A DNA stretch of 7,668 bases from Flavobacteriaceae bacterium (GTDB lineage Bacteria > Bacteroidota > Bacteroidia > Flavobacteriales > Flavobacteriaceae). A model generated the notes under the pieces. That model was not told the DNA's origin. It worked only from the letters and a program-made list of their open reading frames with translations, and did not search any database. Location of the stretch: NCBI GenBank assembly GCA_016649785.1, contig JAENXB010000138.1, positions 1 through 7,668 on the forward strand, read 5' to 3'. Within the stretch, counting starts at the first letter, position 1. Every line of letters starts with the position of its first letter. A program made the translations under genes and the position numbers. This document shows positions 1-7,072 of this stretch, piece by piece.

Positions 1-1
1 A

Positions 2-949
2 AAACCTCGCTTAAGGGTTAATTTGTCTACTCCATTTTTTCAGGAAAACATACTTGATAAGCAAGGATCAATTGAATTGTCAAATAACAACAATTTCAAG
101 AATTTCATCAGGGGCTTGTATTTTGAAGCGGAAGCTGTAAATGGCAATGGCACAATGGCACTCCTTAATTTCACAGATCCTAAAGCCGGAATCATCCTTT
201 ATTACACAAATCTTGTCGCCGATACTTCCGATGTCGACAAAGATGGAGACGTCACTGAAATGGTAGAGAAGCAAAATTCCTACAAACTGAATTTTGGCTC
301 GAATACCGTAAATACATTTTCTAAGGCACTTCCATCTGAAATTTTAGCTGAAATGGAATCGGTTAATCCCGAAATTGGTGCCGAAAATCTTTTTATCAAA
401 GGTGGTGAAGGTAACATGGTCATTATAGAACTTTTTGAAGATGAAGCCGAAATAGAAGAGTTAAGAGCAAATAACTGGCTTATTAATGAAGCTAATTTGA
501 CATTTTATGTCAACCAGGATAAAATACAAGGCGGGGAAGCAGAGCCGGAACGTATCTATTTATACAATTTAGATACCAATGAGCCATTGGTCGATTATAG
601 TTTTGACCAAACTTTTGATCAGGCTACTCCTTTAAATTCAGTTTCATCACATTCCGGGAGATTGGTCAGGAATGAGGACAAAAACGGAATAAGTTATAAA
701 TTAAGAATTACCGAACATGTGAACAGGATCCTGAACAAGGATTCTACAAATGTAAGATTAGGTTTGGTGGTTACTCAAAATATTAACCTGATTGGAAATT
801 CAGCCTTGAGAACTCCTTTAGACGGGATCAACAGGATTCCTGCGGCTTCAGTTATCACCCCGGAAGGAACTGTGTTATATGGTAATTTGGCGGCAGATGT
901 TTCCAAAAGGCTCAAATTAAATATTTTTTATACAGAAACAAGCAATTAA
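2..949 (+). CDS. DUF4270 domain-containing protein, 3' part (5' end outside window)
   Basis: The reading frame is open from base 2 to the TAA at 947-949, so 315 residues are visible and the gene begins upstream of the window. The TTG at 23 is an internal leucine codon, not a start: the residues before it (KPRLRVN) read naturally into the following LSTPFF. The stretch ILDKQGS...NNNNFKNFIRGLYF at about visible residues 19-41 is what I recognise as typical of the DUF4270 family. These are proteins of roughly 500-600 residues in Bacteroidota, usually predicted lipoproteins, with no established biochemical role. The rest is beta-rich and Asn/Asp/Glu-rich with no membrane segment, which fits an exported or surface protein. 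The N-terminal signal that would prove export is not in view. It lies 3 bases upstream of glmS in the same direction, an arrangement common in Flavobacteriia. The family assignment comes from recalled sequence patterns; the function is unknown. Confidence 0.85.
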   Translation, partial: KPRLRVNLSTPFFQENILDKQGSIELSNNNNFKNFIRGLYFEAEAVNGNGTMALLNFTDPKAGIILYYTNLVADTSDVDKDGDVTEMVEKQNSYKLNFGSNTVNTFSKALPSEILAEMESVNPEIGAENLFIKGGEGNMVIIELFEDEAEIEELRANNWLINEANLTFYVNQDKIQGGEAEPERIYLYNLDTNEPLVDYSFDQTFDQATPLNSVSSHSGRLVRNEDKNGISYKLRITEHVNRILNKDSTNVRLGLVVTQNINLIGNSALRTPLDGINRIPAASVITPEGTVLYGNLAADVSKRLKLNIFYTETSN

Positions 950-952
950 GAT

Positions 953-2803
953 ATGTGCGGGATAGTAGGATATATAGGTCATAGGGATGCATATCCAATA
1001 GTTTTAAAGGGGTTGCAACGCCTTGAATACAGGGGATATGACAGTGCCGGTATTGCTTTATACGATGGGCAGGAGCTCAATCTTTGTAAAACCAAAGGAA
1101 AAGTTGCCGATCTCAAAGCTAAATTTGAAGAAGGAACTTCAACAAAAGGTAATATAGGAATTGGCCATACCAGATGGGCTACACATGGGGTTCCAAACGA
1201 TGTGAATTCCCATCCACATTATTCCAATTCGGAAAATTTGGTGATTATTCATAACGGGATTATTGAGAATTATTCATCCCTTAAAAAGGAGCTCGTCAAA
1301 CGCGGATATACCTTTCAATCTGATACTGATACCGAGGTTTTGATAAACCTCATTGAAGATGTTATGGTCAAGGAAGATGTAAAGTTGGGAAAAGCAGTTC
1401 AAATTGCGCTTAACCAAACTATTGGTGCCTATGCCATTACCGTTTTTGACAAAAGGAAACCAAACGAACTTATAGTAGCCCGCCTAGGAAGCCCGTTGGC
1501 AATAGGAATTGGGGAAGATGAATTTTTTATCGCTTCCGATGCTTCACCATTTATTGAATTTACCAGTAATGTAATTTACCTGGAAGATGGTGAAATGGCC
1601 GTTATTAGACGCAATAAAGGAATTAAAGTAAGAAAGATTCAGGATGATTCCCTGGTAGATCCTTATGTTCAGGAATTAAAAATGAACCTTGAACAAATAG
1701 AAAAAGGCGGATATGACCACTTTATGCTGAAGGAGATCTATGAACAACCCAACGCTATCAAGGATACTTATCGTGGAAGAATGTTGGTGGATAAAGGCAT
1801 TATAAAAATGTCCGGGGTAGATGATAATATTGAACGCCTCGCCAATGCAAAAAGAATTATTATTGTTGCCTGCGGAACTTCATGGCATGCAGGATTGGTT
1901 GCGGAATACATTTTTGAAGATCTGGCAAGGATACCGGTGGAGGTGGAATACGCTTCAGAATTCAGGTATAGAAATCCGGTGATTTATGAAAATGATGTGG
2001 TAATTGCAATCTCTCAAAGTGGCGAAACTGCAGATACTATGGCGGCAATAAAGCTTGCCAAAGAAAAAGGCGCATTCGTGTTTGGGGTTTGTAATGTAGT
2101 GGGATCATCCATTTCCCGTGAAACCCATGCCGGAGCATATACTCATGCAGGTCCGGAAATTGGAGTGGCTTCTACCAAAGCATTTACAACTCAAATTACC
2201 GTACTTACTATGATGGCTTTAAAACTGGCTAAATATAAAGGTGCGATTTCAGATTCCCAGTTCAGATTCCATTTACAGGAATTGGAAAGGATTCCCGCAA
2301 AGATCACCAGGGTTTTGGAAACCTCCAACGATCATATTAAAGAAATAGCCGATAAATATAAGAATACGCCAAATTGTTTGTATTTGGGAAGAGGCTTTAA
2401 CTTTCCGGTGGCATTGGAAGGCGCTTTAAAACTAAAAGAGATCTCTTATATTCACGCCGAAGGTTATCCGGCCGCCGAAATGAAGCACGGACCTATTGCC
2501 TTGATTGATGAACAAATGCCGGTGGTGGTAATTGCCACTAAAAAAGGTCATTATGACAAAGTAGTGAGCAATATCCAGGAAATTAAATCCAGAAAAGGAA
2601 AAATTATTGGAATAGTTACTGAAGGGGACGAAGAGGTTAGGAATTTGGCAGATTATGTAATAGAAATTCCTGAAACCATAGAATCCTTAACACCTTTATT
2701 AACTACTATCCCGCTTCAGCTATTGTCCTATCACATAGCCGTAATGTTGGGAAGAAATGTAGATCAGCCCCGAAATTTGGCAAAATCTGTTACAGTAGAG
2801 TAA
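953..2803 (+). CDS. glmS: Glutamine--fructose-6-phosphate aminotransferase (isomerizing)
   Basis: This cytoplasmic enzyme makes glucosamine-6-phosphate from fructose-6-phosphate and glutamine, the entry step to UDP-GlcNAc for peptidoglycan and LPS. The protein has 616 residues against 609 in E. coli, so it is full length. The start is fixed by MCGIVGY: after Met removal, Cys2 is the N-terminal nucleophile of the class II glutaminase domain (about 2-225). That domain also shows RLEYRGYDSAG (23-33), GHTRWATHG (71-79), HNGIIENY (100-107) and SDTDTEVL (123-130). Two SIS sugar-isomerase domains follow, with CGTSWHAGL at 307-315, SQSGETADT at 354-362 and STKAFTTQ at 407-414. Isomerase residues corresponding to E. 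coli Lys485, Glu488, His504 and Lys603 appear as K493, E496, H512 and K611; the C-terminus is the canonical DQPRNLAKSVTVE. It begins 3 bases after the DUF4270 stop, so it is probably co-transcribed and translationally coupled. I see no glmS ribozyme, and the 3-base spacer leaves no room for one directly upstream. No catalytic residue is missing. Confidence 0.98.
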   Translation: MCGIVGYIGHRDAYPIVLKGLQRLEYRGYDSAGIALYDGQELNLCKTKGKVADLKAKFEEGTSTKGNIGIGHTRWATHGVPNDVNSHPHYSNSENLVIIHNGIIENYSSLKKELVKRGYTFQSDTDTEVLINLIEDVMVKEDVKLGKAVQIALNQTIGAYAITVFDKRKPNELIVARLGSPLAIGIGEDEFFIASDASPFIEFTSNVIYLEDGEMAVIRRNKGIKVRKIQDDSLVDPYVQELKMNLEQIEKGGYDHFMLKEIYEQPNAIKDTYRGRMLVDKGIIKMSGVDDNIERLANAKRIIIVACGTSWHAGLVAEYIFEDLARIPVEVEYASEFRYRNPVIYENDVVIAISQSGETADTMAAIKLAKEKGAFVFGVCNVVGSSISRETHAGAYTHAGPEIGVASTKAFTTQITVLTMMALKLAKYKGAISDSQFRFHLQELERIPAKITRVLETSNDHIKEIADKYKNTPNCLYLGRGFNFPVALEGALKLKEISYIHAEGYPAAEMKHGPIALIDEQMPVVVIATKKGHYDKVVSNIQEIKSRKGKIIGIVTEGDEEVRNLADYVIEIPETIESLTPLLTTIPLQLLSYHIAVMLGRNVDQPRNLAKSVTVE

Positions 2804-2859
2804 ATAATTCTCAAAAAAAGGTCAAATTTTTTCATGTTCTCAATTGGTATTAAAAATTA

Positions 2860-3009
2860 GCATTTGGTTTAGATGGGGTACACCCAACAGCAAGAGGCTA
2901 TGCTTACTTAGCCAACAAGTTCATGGAAGCGATAAATGCCAAATATGGATCTAATCTGCCAGCTGTGAAAGCGAGGGATTACAATACCGTGTATCCAGCT
3001 TCCCTATAA
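2860..3009 (+). pseudogene. C-terminal remnant of an SGNH/GDSL-family hydrolase
   Basis: Bases 2860-3006 read AFGLDGVHPTARGY..., then about 35 more residues ending in VYPASL and TAA at 3007-3009. DGVHPTARGY matches block V of SGNH/GDSL hydrolases, where the Asp and His of DxxH belong to the catalytic triad; here they are encoded at 2872-2874 and 2881-2883. The following residues YLANKFMEAINAKYG resemble the end of the roughly 500-residue GDSL lipolytic proteins of Flavobacteriia. Only the last 49 codons survive. An in-frame TAA lies at 2851-2853, no ATG precedes the homologous part, and the 50 bases back to glmS show no coding sense in any frame. The blocks carrying the catalytic Ser, Gly and Asn are absent, so the product cannot be active. 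It is best read as the 3' scar of a deletion that brought glmS and atpD together. The family call rests on one motif plus recalled C-terminal similarity. Confidence 0.75.
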
Positions 3010-3039
3010 ATAATAAATATAGTTTGAATTTTTATTTTT

Positions 3040-3063
3040 AAGCCCACCCTTTTTGGGAGGCTT
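3040..3063 (+). terminator. Terminator-like hairpin after the GDSL remnant
   Basis: AAGCC (3040-3044) pairs with GGCTT (3059-3063), and CCC (3047-3049) pairs with GGG (3055-3057) around a TTTTT loop. CA faces a single A in between as a small internal loop. The hairpin is followed by GGCATTG rather than a T-run on the plus strand, while T-rich sequence precedes it, so intrinsic termination is not assured. It lies 31 bases after the remnant's stop and may be the original terminator of the lost GDSL gene, now serving glmS. Confidence 0.4.
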
Positions 3064-3100
3064 GGCATTGATAAAGATCCAAAAAATACCAAAAAAGCCA

Positions 3101-3131
3101 TTATTTTTTTCAATTAAAAAAACTATATTTG
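3101..3131 (+). promoter_or_regulatory. Bacteroidota-type promoter for atpD-atpC
   Basis: TATATTTG at 3124-3131 fits the Bacteroidota -7 consensus TAnnTTTG exactly. The expected -33 element is poor: only T-rich sequence (TTATTT at 3101-3106) stands about 17 bases upstream, with no clear TTG. A start site near 3137 would give a leader of about 80 bases before the atpD ATG at 3218. That leader is very AT-rich and has no Shine-Dalgarno sequence, as is usual in this phylum. Confidence 0.6.
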
Positions 3132-3217
3132 CGGCCTGAAAATGACCCGTCAATTATTTTAATTTATTGGGAATTTTCAAATTGAATTTTAAAGATTATA
3201 AAATTAAAGATTAGATA

Positions 3218-4729
3218 ATGTCTAAAATCACAGGTAAAGTTGCACAAATTATTGGCCCTGTAGTTGACGTAGTTTTCAACTCAGAGTATGCCGATTTGCC
3301 CAAAATTTACGATTCCTTGGAAATTACCAGAAAAGATGGTTCCCTATTGGTGTTGGAAGTACAATCCCATATTGGGGAAAATACTGTAAAAACCATCGCC
3401 ATGGATTCAACCGATGGATTGAGCCGTGGAGTAGAAGTAGTAGCTACGGGATCTCCAATTCAAATGCCAATTGGAAAAGATATTTATGGTCGTTTGTTCA
3501 ATGTGATTGGAGATGCCATTGATGGAATGGACAATTTGCCTAAAGCTGGCGAAAATGGGTTGCCAATTCACCGGGATGCCCCAAAATTTGAAGATTTATC
3601 TGTTTCAACCGAGGTGTTATTTACCGGAATTAAGGTAATAGATCTAATTGAGCCTTATGCAAAAGGAGGTAAAATTGGATTGTTTGGTGGAGCCGGAGTT
3701 GGAAAAACGGTATTAATCCAGGAATTGATCAACAATATTGCAAAAGGTCACGGTGGTTTATCCGTATTCGCAGGAGTTGGTGAAAGAACCCGTGAAGGAA
3801 ATGACCTTTTGAGGGAAATGTTGGAATCAGGAATTATAAAGTACGGTGACGATTTTATGCATTCTATGGAAGAAGGAGGATGGGATCTTTCCAAGGTTGA
3901 CAAAACCGCTTTAAAAGAATCAAAAGCGACTTTCGTTTTTGGACAAATGAACGAACCACCGGGAGCACGTGCAAGAGTAGCGCTTTCCGGACTTACTATA
4001 GCAGAATATTTTCGCGATGGAGCGGGAGAAGGTCAGGGGAAAGATGTGCTTTTCTTTGTAGATAACATTTTCCGTTTTACCCAGGCAGGTTCTGAAGTAT
4101 CCGCACTTTTAGGTCGTATGCCTTCTGCCGTGGGATATCAGCCAACTTTAGCCACCGAGATGGGAGCTATGCAGGAACGTATTACTTCAACAAAAAACGG
4201 ATCTATTACTTCAGTTCAGGCGGTATACGTGCCTGCAGATGATTTAACTGACCCTGCGCCGGCTACAACATTTGCCCACCTGGATGCAACAACCGTGCTT
4301 TCCCGTAAAATTGCAGAGCTTGGTATTTATCCTGCTGTAGATCCATTGGATTCTACTTCAAGGATCCTATCAGCTGAAATTTTGGGGGATGAACATTATA
4401 AATGTGCCCAACGTGTTAAAGAATTGTTGCAACATTATAAAGAACTTCAGGATATTATCGCAATTCTTGGAATGGAAGAGCTTTCAGAAGAAGATAAACA
4501 AGCTGTATTCCGTGCCAGACGTGTACAACGTTTCTTGTCCCAACCTTTCCACGTAGCAGAACAATTTACCGGATTAAAAGGAGTTTTGGTTGATATTAAG
4601 GAAACTATTAAAGGTTTTAATATGATCATGGATGGGGAATTAGATCACCTTCCTGAAGCTGCTTTTAACCTTAAAGGTAACATTGAAGATGCAATAGAGG
4701 CAGGTGAGAAAATGTTGGCCGAAGCTTAA
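3218..4729 (+). CDS. atpD: F1F0 ATP synthase subunit beta
   Basis: This is the catalytic subunit of the F1 head at the inner membrane; three copies synthesise ATP from ADP and phosphate using proton flow. Residues 1-80 form the N-terminal beta-barrel (GKVAQIIGPVVDVVF). The nucleotide domain carries Walker A GGAGVGKT at 157-164, the GERTREG segment with catalytic Glu189, and the Walker B strand VLFFVD ending at Asp282. The ATP synthase alpha/beta signature PAVDPLDSTS is at 372-381. The C-terminal helical domain contains EELSEED at 420-426, corresponding to the DELSEED lever that touches gamma; Glu replaces the first Asp. At 503 residues it exceeds the roughly 460 of E. coli. Part of the excess is an insertion at about 211-236, before the FGQMNEPPGAR motif, which I associate with Bacteroidota beta subunits. 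The ATG at 3218 is the natural start. It heads a two-gene unit with atpC; the other atp genes are not nearby, as is usual in Flavobacteriia. Confidence 0.98.
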   Translation: MSKITGKVAQIIGPVVDVVFNSEYADLPKIYDSLEITRKDGSLLVLEVQSHIGENTVKTIAMDSTDGLSRGVEVVATGSPIQMPIGKDIYGRLFNVIGDAIDGMDNLPKAGENGLPIHRDAPKFEDLSVSTEVLFTGIKVIDLIEPYAKGGKIGLFGGAGVGKTVLIQELINNIAKGHGGLSVFAGVGERTREGNDLLREMLESGIIKYGDDFMHSMEEGGWDLSKVDKTALKESKATFVFGQMNEPPGARARVALSGLTIAEYFRDGAGEGQGKDVLFFVDNIFRFTQAGSEVSALLGRMPSAVGYQPTLATEMGAMQERITSTKNGSITSVQAVYVPADDLTDPAPATTFAHLDATTVLSRKIAELGIYPAVDPLDSTSRILSAEILGDEHYKCAQRVKELLQHYKELQDIIAILGMEELSEEDKQAVFRARRVQRFLSQPFHVAEQFTGLKGVLVDIKETIKGFNMIMDGELDHLPEAAFNLKGNIEDAIEAGEKMLAEA

Positions 4730-4733
4730 AACA

Positions 4734-4798
4734 AGTATTGAGTATTGAGTATTGAGTGGGAAAAGCTGCGCAATACTGAATACTCTATACTGAATACT
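4734..4798. repeat. Inverted array of 7-base repeats in the atpD-atpC spacer
   Basis: Three exact head-to-tail copies of AGTATTG (4734-4740, 4741-4747, 4748-4754) plus a partial AGT are followed by a 13-base GC-richer stretch (4758-4770). Then come four heptads in inverse orientation: CAATACT, GAATACT, CTATACT and GAATACT (4771-4798). The third AGTATTG pairs perfectly with CAATACT, and the outer two pair at 6 of 7 positions each. This gives an imperfect stem of about 21 bp with a loop of about 16 bases. The array starts 4 bases after the atpD stop and ends 9 bases before the atpC ATG. It has no T-run after it, so it is unlikely to be an intrinsic terminator. It may be a dispersed intergenic repeat, an mRNA-stabilising or processing hairpin, or an attenuator of atpC translation; the sequence alone does not decide. 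Confidence 0.85.
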
Positions 4799-4807
4799 CA
4801 AAAAATT

Positions 4808-5095
4808 ATGTATTTAGAAATAGTTACTCCGGAAGCAATAGTATTTCACGCAGAGGTTGAAGCAGTAAAAGTTCCCGGAATAGAAGGGGAATTTCAAATG
4901 TTAAACCATCATGCCGCTATAATTTCCCTTTTGGTTGCAGGTGAGGTTAAAATAAATTTAGCATCAGCCGATCCAAAATTTCTTAAAGGTCTTCCTAAAG
5001 AATTTAGAATTGAAGGTACAAATGTACTTTTCTATCCTGTTAAAGGTGGAGTACTGGAAATGAAAGACAACAAAGCCATTATTTTGGCAGATTAA
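4808..5095 (+). CDS. atpC: F1F0 ATP synthase subunit epsilon, short form
   Basis: Epsilon is part of the central stalk and couples the gamma rotor to the c-ring. The 95-residue product starting MYLEIVTPEAIVF shows the N-terminal beta-sandwich domain: VKVPGIEGEFQMLNHHA at 21-37 is the family's PGxxGEFxxLxxHA pattern, followed by LLVAGEVKI at 41-49 and GGVLEMKDNKAIILAD at the end. The protein stops there, so the C-terminal helical hairpin of E. coli epsilon (about 139 residues) is missing. That hairpin inhibits ATP hydrolysis; short epsilon subunits are usual in Bacteroidota. The start is the ATG at 4808, which gives the normal family N-terminus. The frame is also open upstream to a TTG at 4745, but that would translate the repeat hairpin into 21 residues with no family likeness. 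It lies 78 bases after atpD and shares its transcript, closed by the terminator at 5117-5149. Confidence 0.95.
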   Translation: MYLEIVTPEAIVFHAEVEAVKVPGIEGEFQMLNHHAAIISLLVAGEVKINLASADPKFLKGLPKEFRIEGTNVLFYPVKGGVLEMKDNKAIILAD

Positions 5096-5116
5096 TATTT
5101 TTCTGTTTTAATTTAC

Positions 5117-5149
5117 AAACCTGTTGCTTTAACGGCAACAGGTTTTTTT
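5117..5149 (+). terminator. Intrinsic terminator of the atpD-atpC operon
   Basis: A perfect 11-bp stem, AAACCTGTTGC (5117-5127) with GCAACAGGTTT (5135-5145), closes a TTTAACG loop and runs into a T-tract that continues to 5149. It lies 21 bases after the atpC stop. The convergent peptidase gene ends at 5161, so the same hairpin read on the minus strand may also end that transcript, though the T-tract on that side is weaker. Confidence 0.92.
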
Positions 5150-5160
5150 ATGAATTTTTT

Positions 5161-6951
5161 TTAAATCTTATTGAAATTCTCCGAACGCTTTAACCAGTTT
5201 TGTCTCCTTTCAATCGCTGTTTTATTCGCATTGTTATCAATGGAGATTGAGTATGTTTGGCCTTCAGAAAAGCTTAGGGAAGTTTTTCTCTCAATCCCGT
5301 TTCTAACATATCCGATTTCCACCGTATCACCCGGTCGTTTGTTTTTAATGATGGCTTTCCAATCGTCCAGATCGCTTAAAATAGTTGTGTCGATAGATTT
5401 TAATTCATCTCCATTGGAAAGCAGCGCATTATAAGCCGGGCTGTTTTTATTGGGATTACCCGAAATAACAACCGTATTCTCTCCATTTTTGAGTGGTGCC
5501 CCAAAGTAAGGCTCATTCTTTTTTTGGATAATGTTAAGTCCTACCAGCTCAAAAAGTTTTCGGTAATCCGGCATTTCACTTTTATAAATATAGTTGTCAA
5601 AAAAGTGTGATGCAAATGTCTCTCCGGCAAAAGTTCCCAGGGTTTTCTGAAGGTCCTGTAAAGTATAGGAAATTTCGGTTTTGCCATAGGTGAGCCACAT
5701 AAGCTTCATAAAATCGTCTAAAGTCTGTCCTTTTTCCCTCAGGCTTAAATCAAGGGCAAGTCCTAAAACACTTCCGTAAGAATAATAGGAAATAAAAGTG
5801 TTTTCACGGTTTACAGGATCTACAGATGTTGCCGCATCTACAAATGGAGCCTGATAACTCATTTCTACCGGATTGAAATATGCTCTTGCAGGAGAGTTCC
5901 AAACATAATTAAAATTTTTATTAAGACTTTCCACATAATCTTCAGGGGAAATAATTTGTGCTCTGTTGAGGATAAGATTGGTGTAATAACTTGTAAATCC
6001 CTCAGCGAACCAAAGCGAACCGGACATATTGGTTTTGGAAAAATCGAAAGGTTCCAGATCTGAAGGTCTTATTCTTTCGACATTCCAGGAGTGAAGATAT
6101 TCATGGGATACGGTACCTATATTTTCTTTCATTCCCCCATCGGCAAGACTCGTCACATCGGTTAAAACCGTGCTGTTTCTATGTTCCATCCCATCACCCG
6201 AGACGTTTGGCATATAACAAGCCAGAAATGTATATTTGCCATAATCGTAATTAGGCAATTCCCCAAATACCATTTTTTCCTGTTCTACTATTCGCTTTAC
6301 TTGTTTAAAATATTGGTTAAACTCTTCCCCGCTTCCCTGATGGTGCAAAGCAAACCGGATGATTTGTCCGTTAATTTCAAATTCCCGAAGATCAAAATCG
6401 CTTAACTCTATGGGGCTATCCATAAAATAATAAAGATCGGGGGCATAATAGGTGTCGGGATCAATCTCTTTAAGCTGTGTGGCAATTTTCCAGTTTAAAT
6501 TTTCAGGAGTGTTGAAATTTATTTCAATGGGCCTGTGCTCAAGTTCTTTCGCATACATAAAAGTTGCAGGTATATTAAAGTGAGCGTGTGTTTCATCTAC
6601 CTGGGAATAAGTTCCATCGGCCCGGTCCGCAAATAGAGTATAACTTAAATTAACGGTGCCGTCATGTCCTTTTACCTCCCAGGAATATGGATCCGGACGA
6701 TCTACCGTCAAAATTTCACCTTTGCTGTTTGTGGCCTTCAGGTTATAAACATTTTTGGCAAATTCATGAAGAGCATACCTTCCCGGTGAGGATCTACTCA
6801 TCATTACGGTAAGATTATTATTGCGGAGGTTGGGAAAATTAATATTGATGAAGGCTTCATGGTGAACCGGATTTTCAAATGAAACATTATAAGTATTGGT
6901 TTGTCCAAATGTTAAGGCGGAAAAAAGAAAAAACAGTATGAATTTTGTCAT
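5161..6951 (-). CDS. Exported M61-family metallopeptidase with C-terminal PDZ domain
   Basis: This is a zinc-dependent peptidase of the glycyl aminopeptidase family (M61), expected to act outside the cytoplasm. The 596-residue protein starts with a short signal peptide: MTKF, a hydrophobic core to about residue 15, and a likely cut before Gln17 in TFGQ. There is no lipobox Cys. Residues about 20-190 are the beta-rich M61 N-terminal domain. The catalytic domain carries HEYLH at 283-287 (zinc ligands His283 and His287, general base Glu284) and WFAEGFTSYY, where Glu317 is the probable third ligand. GDGMEHRNST at 252-261 is another family motif. A PDZ domain spans about 480-565 (NGDELKSIDTTIL...RPGDTVEIGYVRNG). 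The short C-terminus has no type IX secretion sorting domain, so periplasmic location is most likely. Length is normal for the family and no key residue is missing. The ATG at 6949-6951 is the only start giving the signal peptide. Natural substrates are unknown. It is convergent to atpDC and divergent from the antiporter gene, hence probably monocistronic. Confidence 0.93.
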   Translation of the reverse strand: MTKFILFFLFSALTFGQTNTYNVSFENPVHHEAFININFPNLRNNNLTVMMSRSSPGRYALHEFAKNVYNLKATNSKGEILTVDRPDPYSWEVKGHDGTVNLSYTLFADRADGTYSQVDETHAHFNIPATFMYAKELEHRPIEINFNTPENLNWKIATQLKEIDPDTYYAPDLYYFMDSPIELSDFDLREFEINGQIIRFALHHQGSGEEFNQYFKQVKRIVEQEKMVFGELPNYDYGKYTFLACYMPNVSGDGMEHRNSTVLTDVTSLADGGMKENIGTVSHEYLHSWNVERIRPSDLEPFDFSKTNMSGSLWFAEGFTSYYTNLILNRAQIISPEDYVESLNKNFNYVWNSPARAYFNPVEMSYQAPFVDAATSVDPVNRENTFISYYSYGSVLGLALDLSLREKGQTLDDFMKLMWLTYGKTEISYTLQDLQKTLGTFAGETFASHFFDNYIYKSEMPDYRKLFELVGLNIIQKKNEPYFGAPLKNGENTVVISGNPNKNSPAYNALLSNGDELKSIDTTILSDLDDWKAIIKNKRPGDTVEIGYVRNGIERKTSLSFSEGQTYSISIDNNANKTAIERRQNWLKRSENFNKI

Positions 6952-6988
6952 GGTGAAATTTGATATTGGAAATTGAAAAAAATGATTT

Positions 6989-6996
6989 TAAAGATA
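6989..6996 (-). promoter_or_regulatory. Candidate -7 element for the M61 peptidase gene
   Basis: Read on the minus strand, these bases are TATCTTTA, matching the Bacteroidota TAnnTTTG element except for the last base. It is 37 bases upstream of the peptidase ATG, a plausible leader length. No convincing -33 TTG is found 17-23 bases further up, where the sequence is A/T-rich, so this is a tentative call. Confidence 0.35.
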
Positions 6997-7072
6997 ACAA
7001 TTTATTTATTTTTCGTAAAAGTATGCCAGTAGAACTCCAACTGGATTAAGAGTTTTTCATTGTATTATTTTT

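Noticed and set aside
23..25. TTG as start codon of the DUF4270 gene
   Set aside because: The frame is open to base 2 and the residues before the TTG fit the family pattern, so the gene continues beyond the left edge.
80..274. Antisense open frame of 64 codons inside the DUF4270 gene
   Set aside because: It lies opposite a well-supported coding region and has no recognisable domain or start signals.
2813..2832. A-run/T-run pair after glmS as a terminator
   Set aside because: The possible stem is only A-T pairs with no GC core, too weak to call.
4447..4629. Antisense open frame inside atpD
   Set aside because: It is fully opposite conserved AtpD C-terminal codons and its product resembles nothing known to me.
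4745..4807. N-terminal extension of atpC from a TTG
   Set aside because: It would translate the repeat hairpin, and the ATG at 4808 gives the normal epsilon N-terminus.
5171..6405. Plus-strand open frames at 5171-5434 and 6181-6405
   Set aside because: Both lie opposite the M61 peptidase coding sequence, whose motifs are intact; their products look like frame by-products.
7026..7044. CCAGT/ACTGG hairpin in the divergent region
   Set aside because: The stem is only 5 bp with a 9-base loop and lies upstream of both genes, so chance is the simplest explanation.
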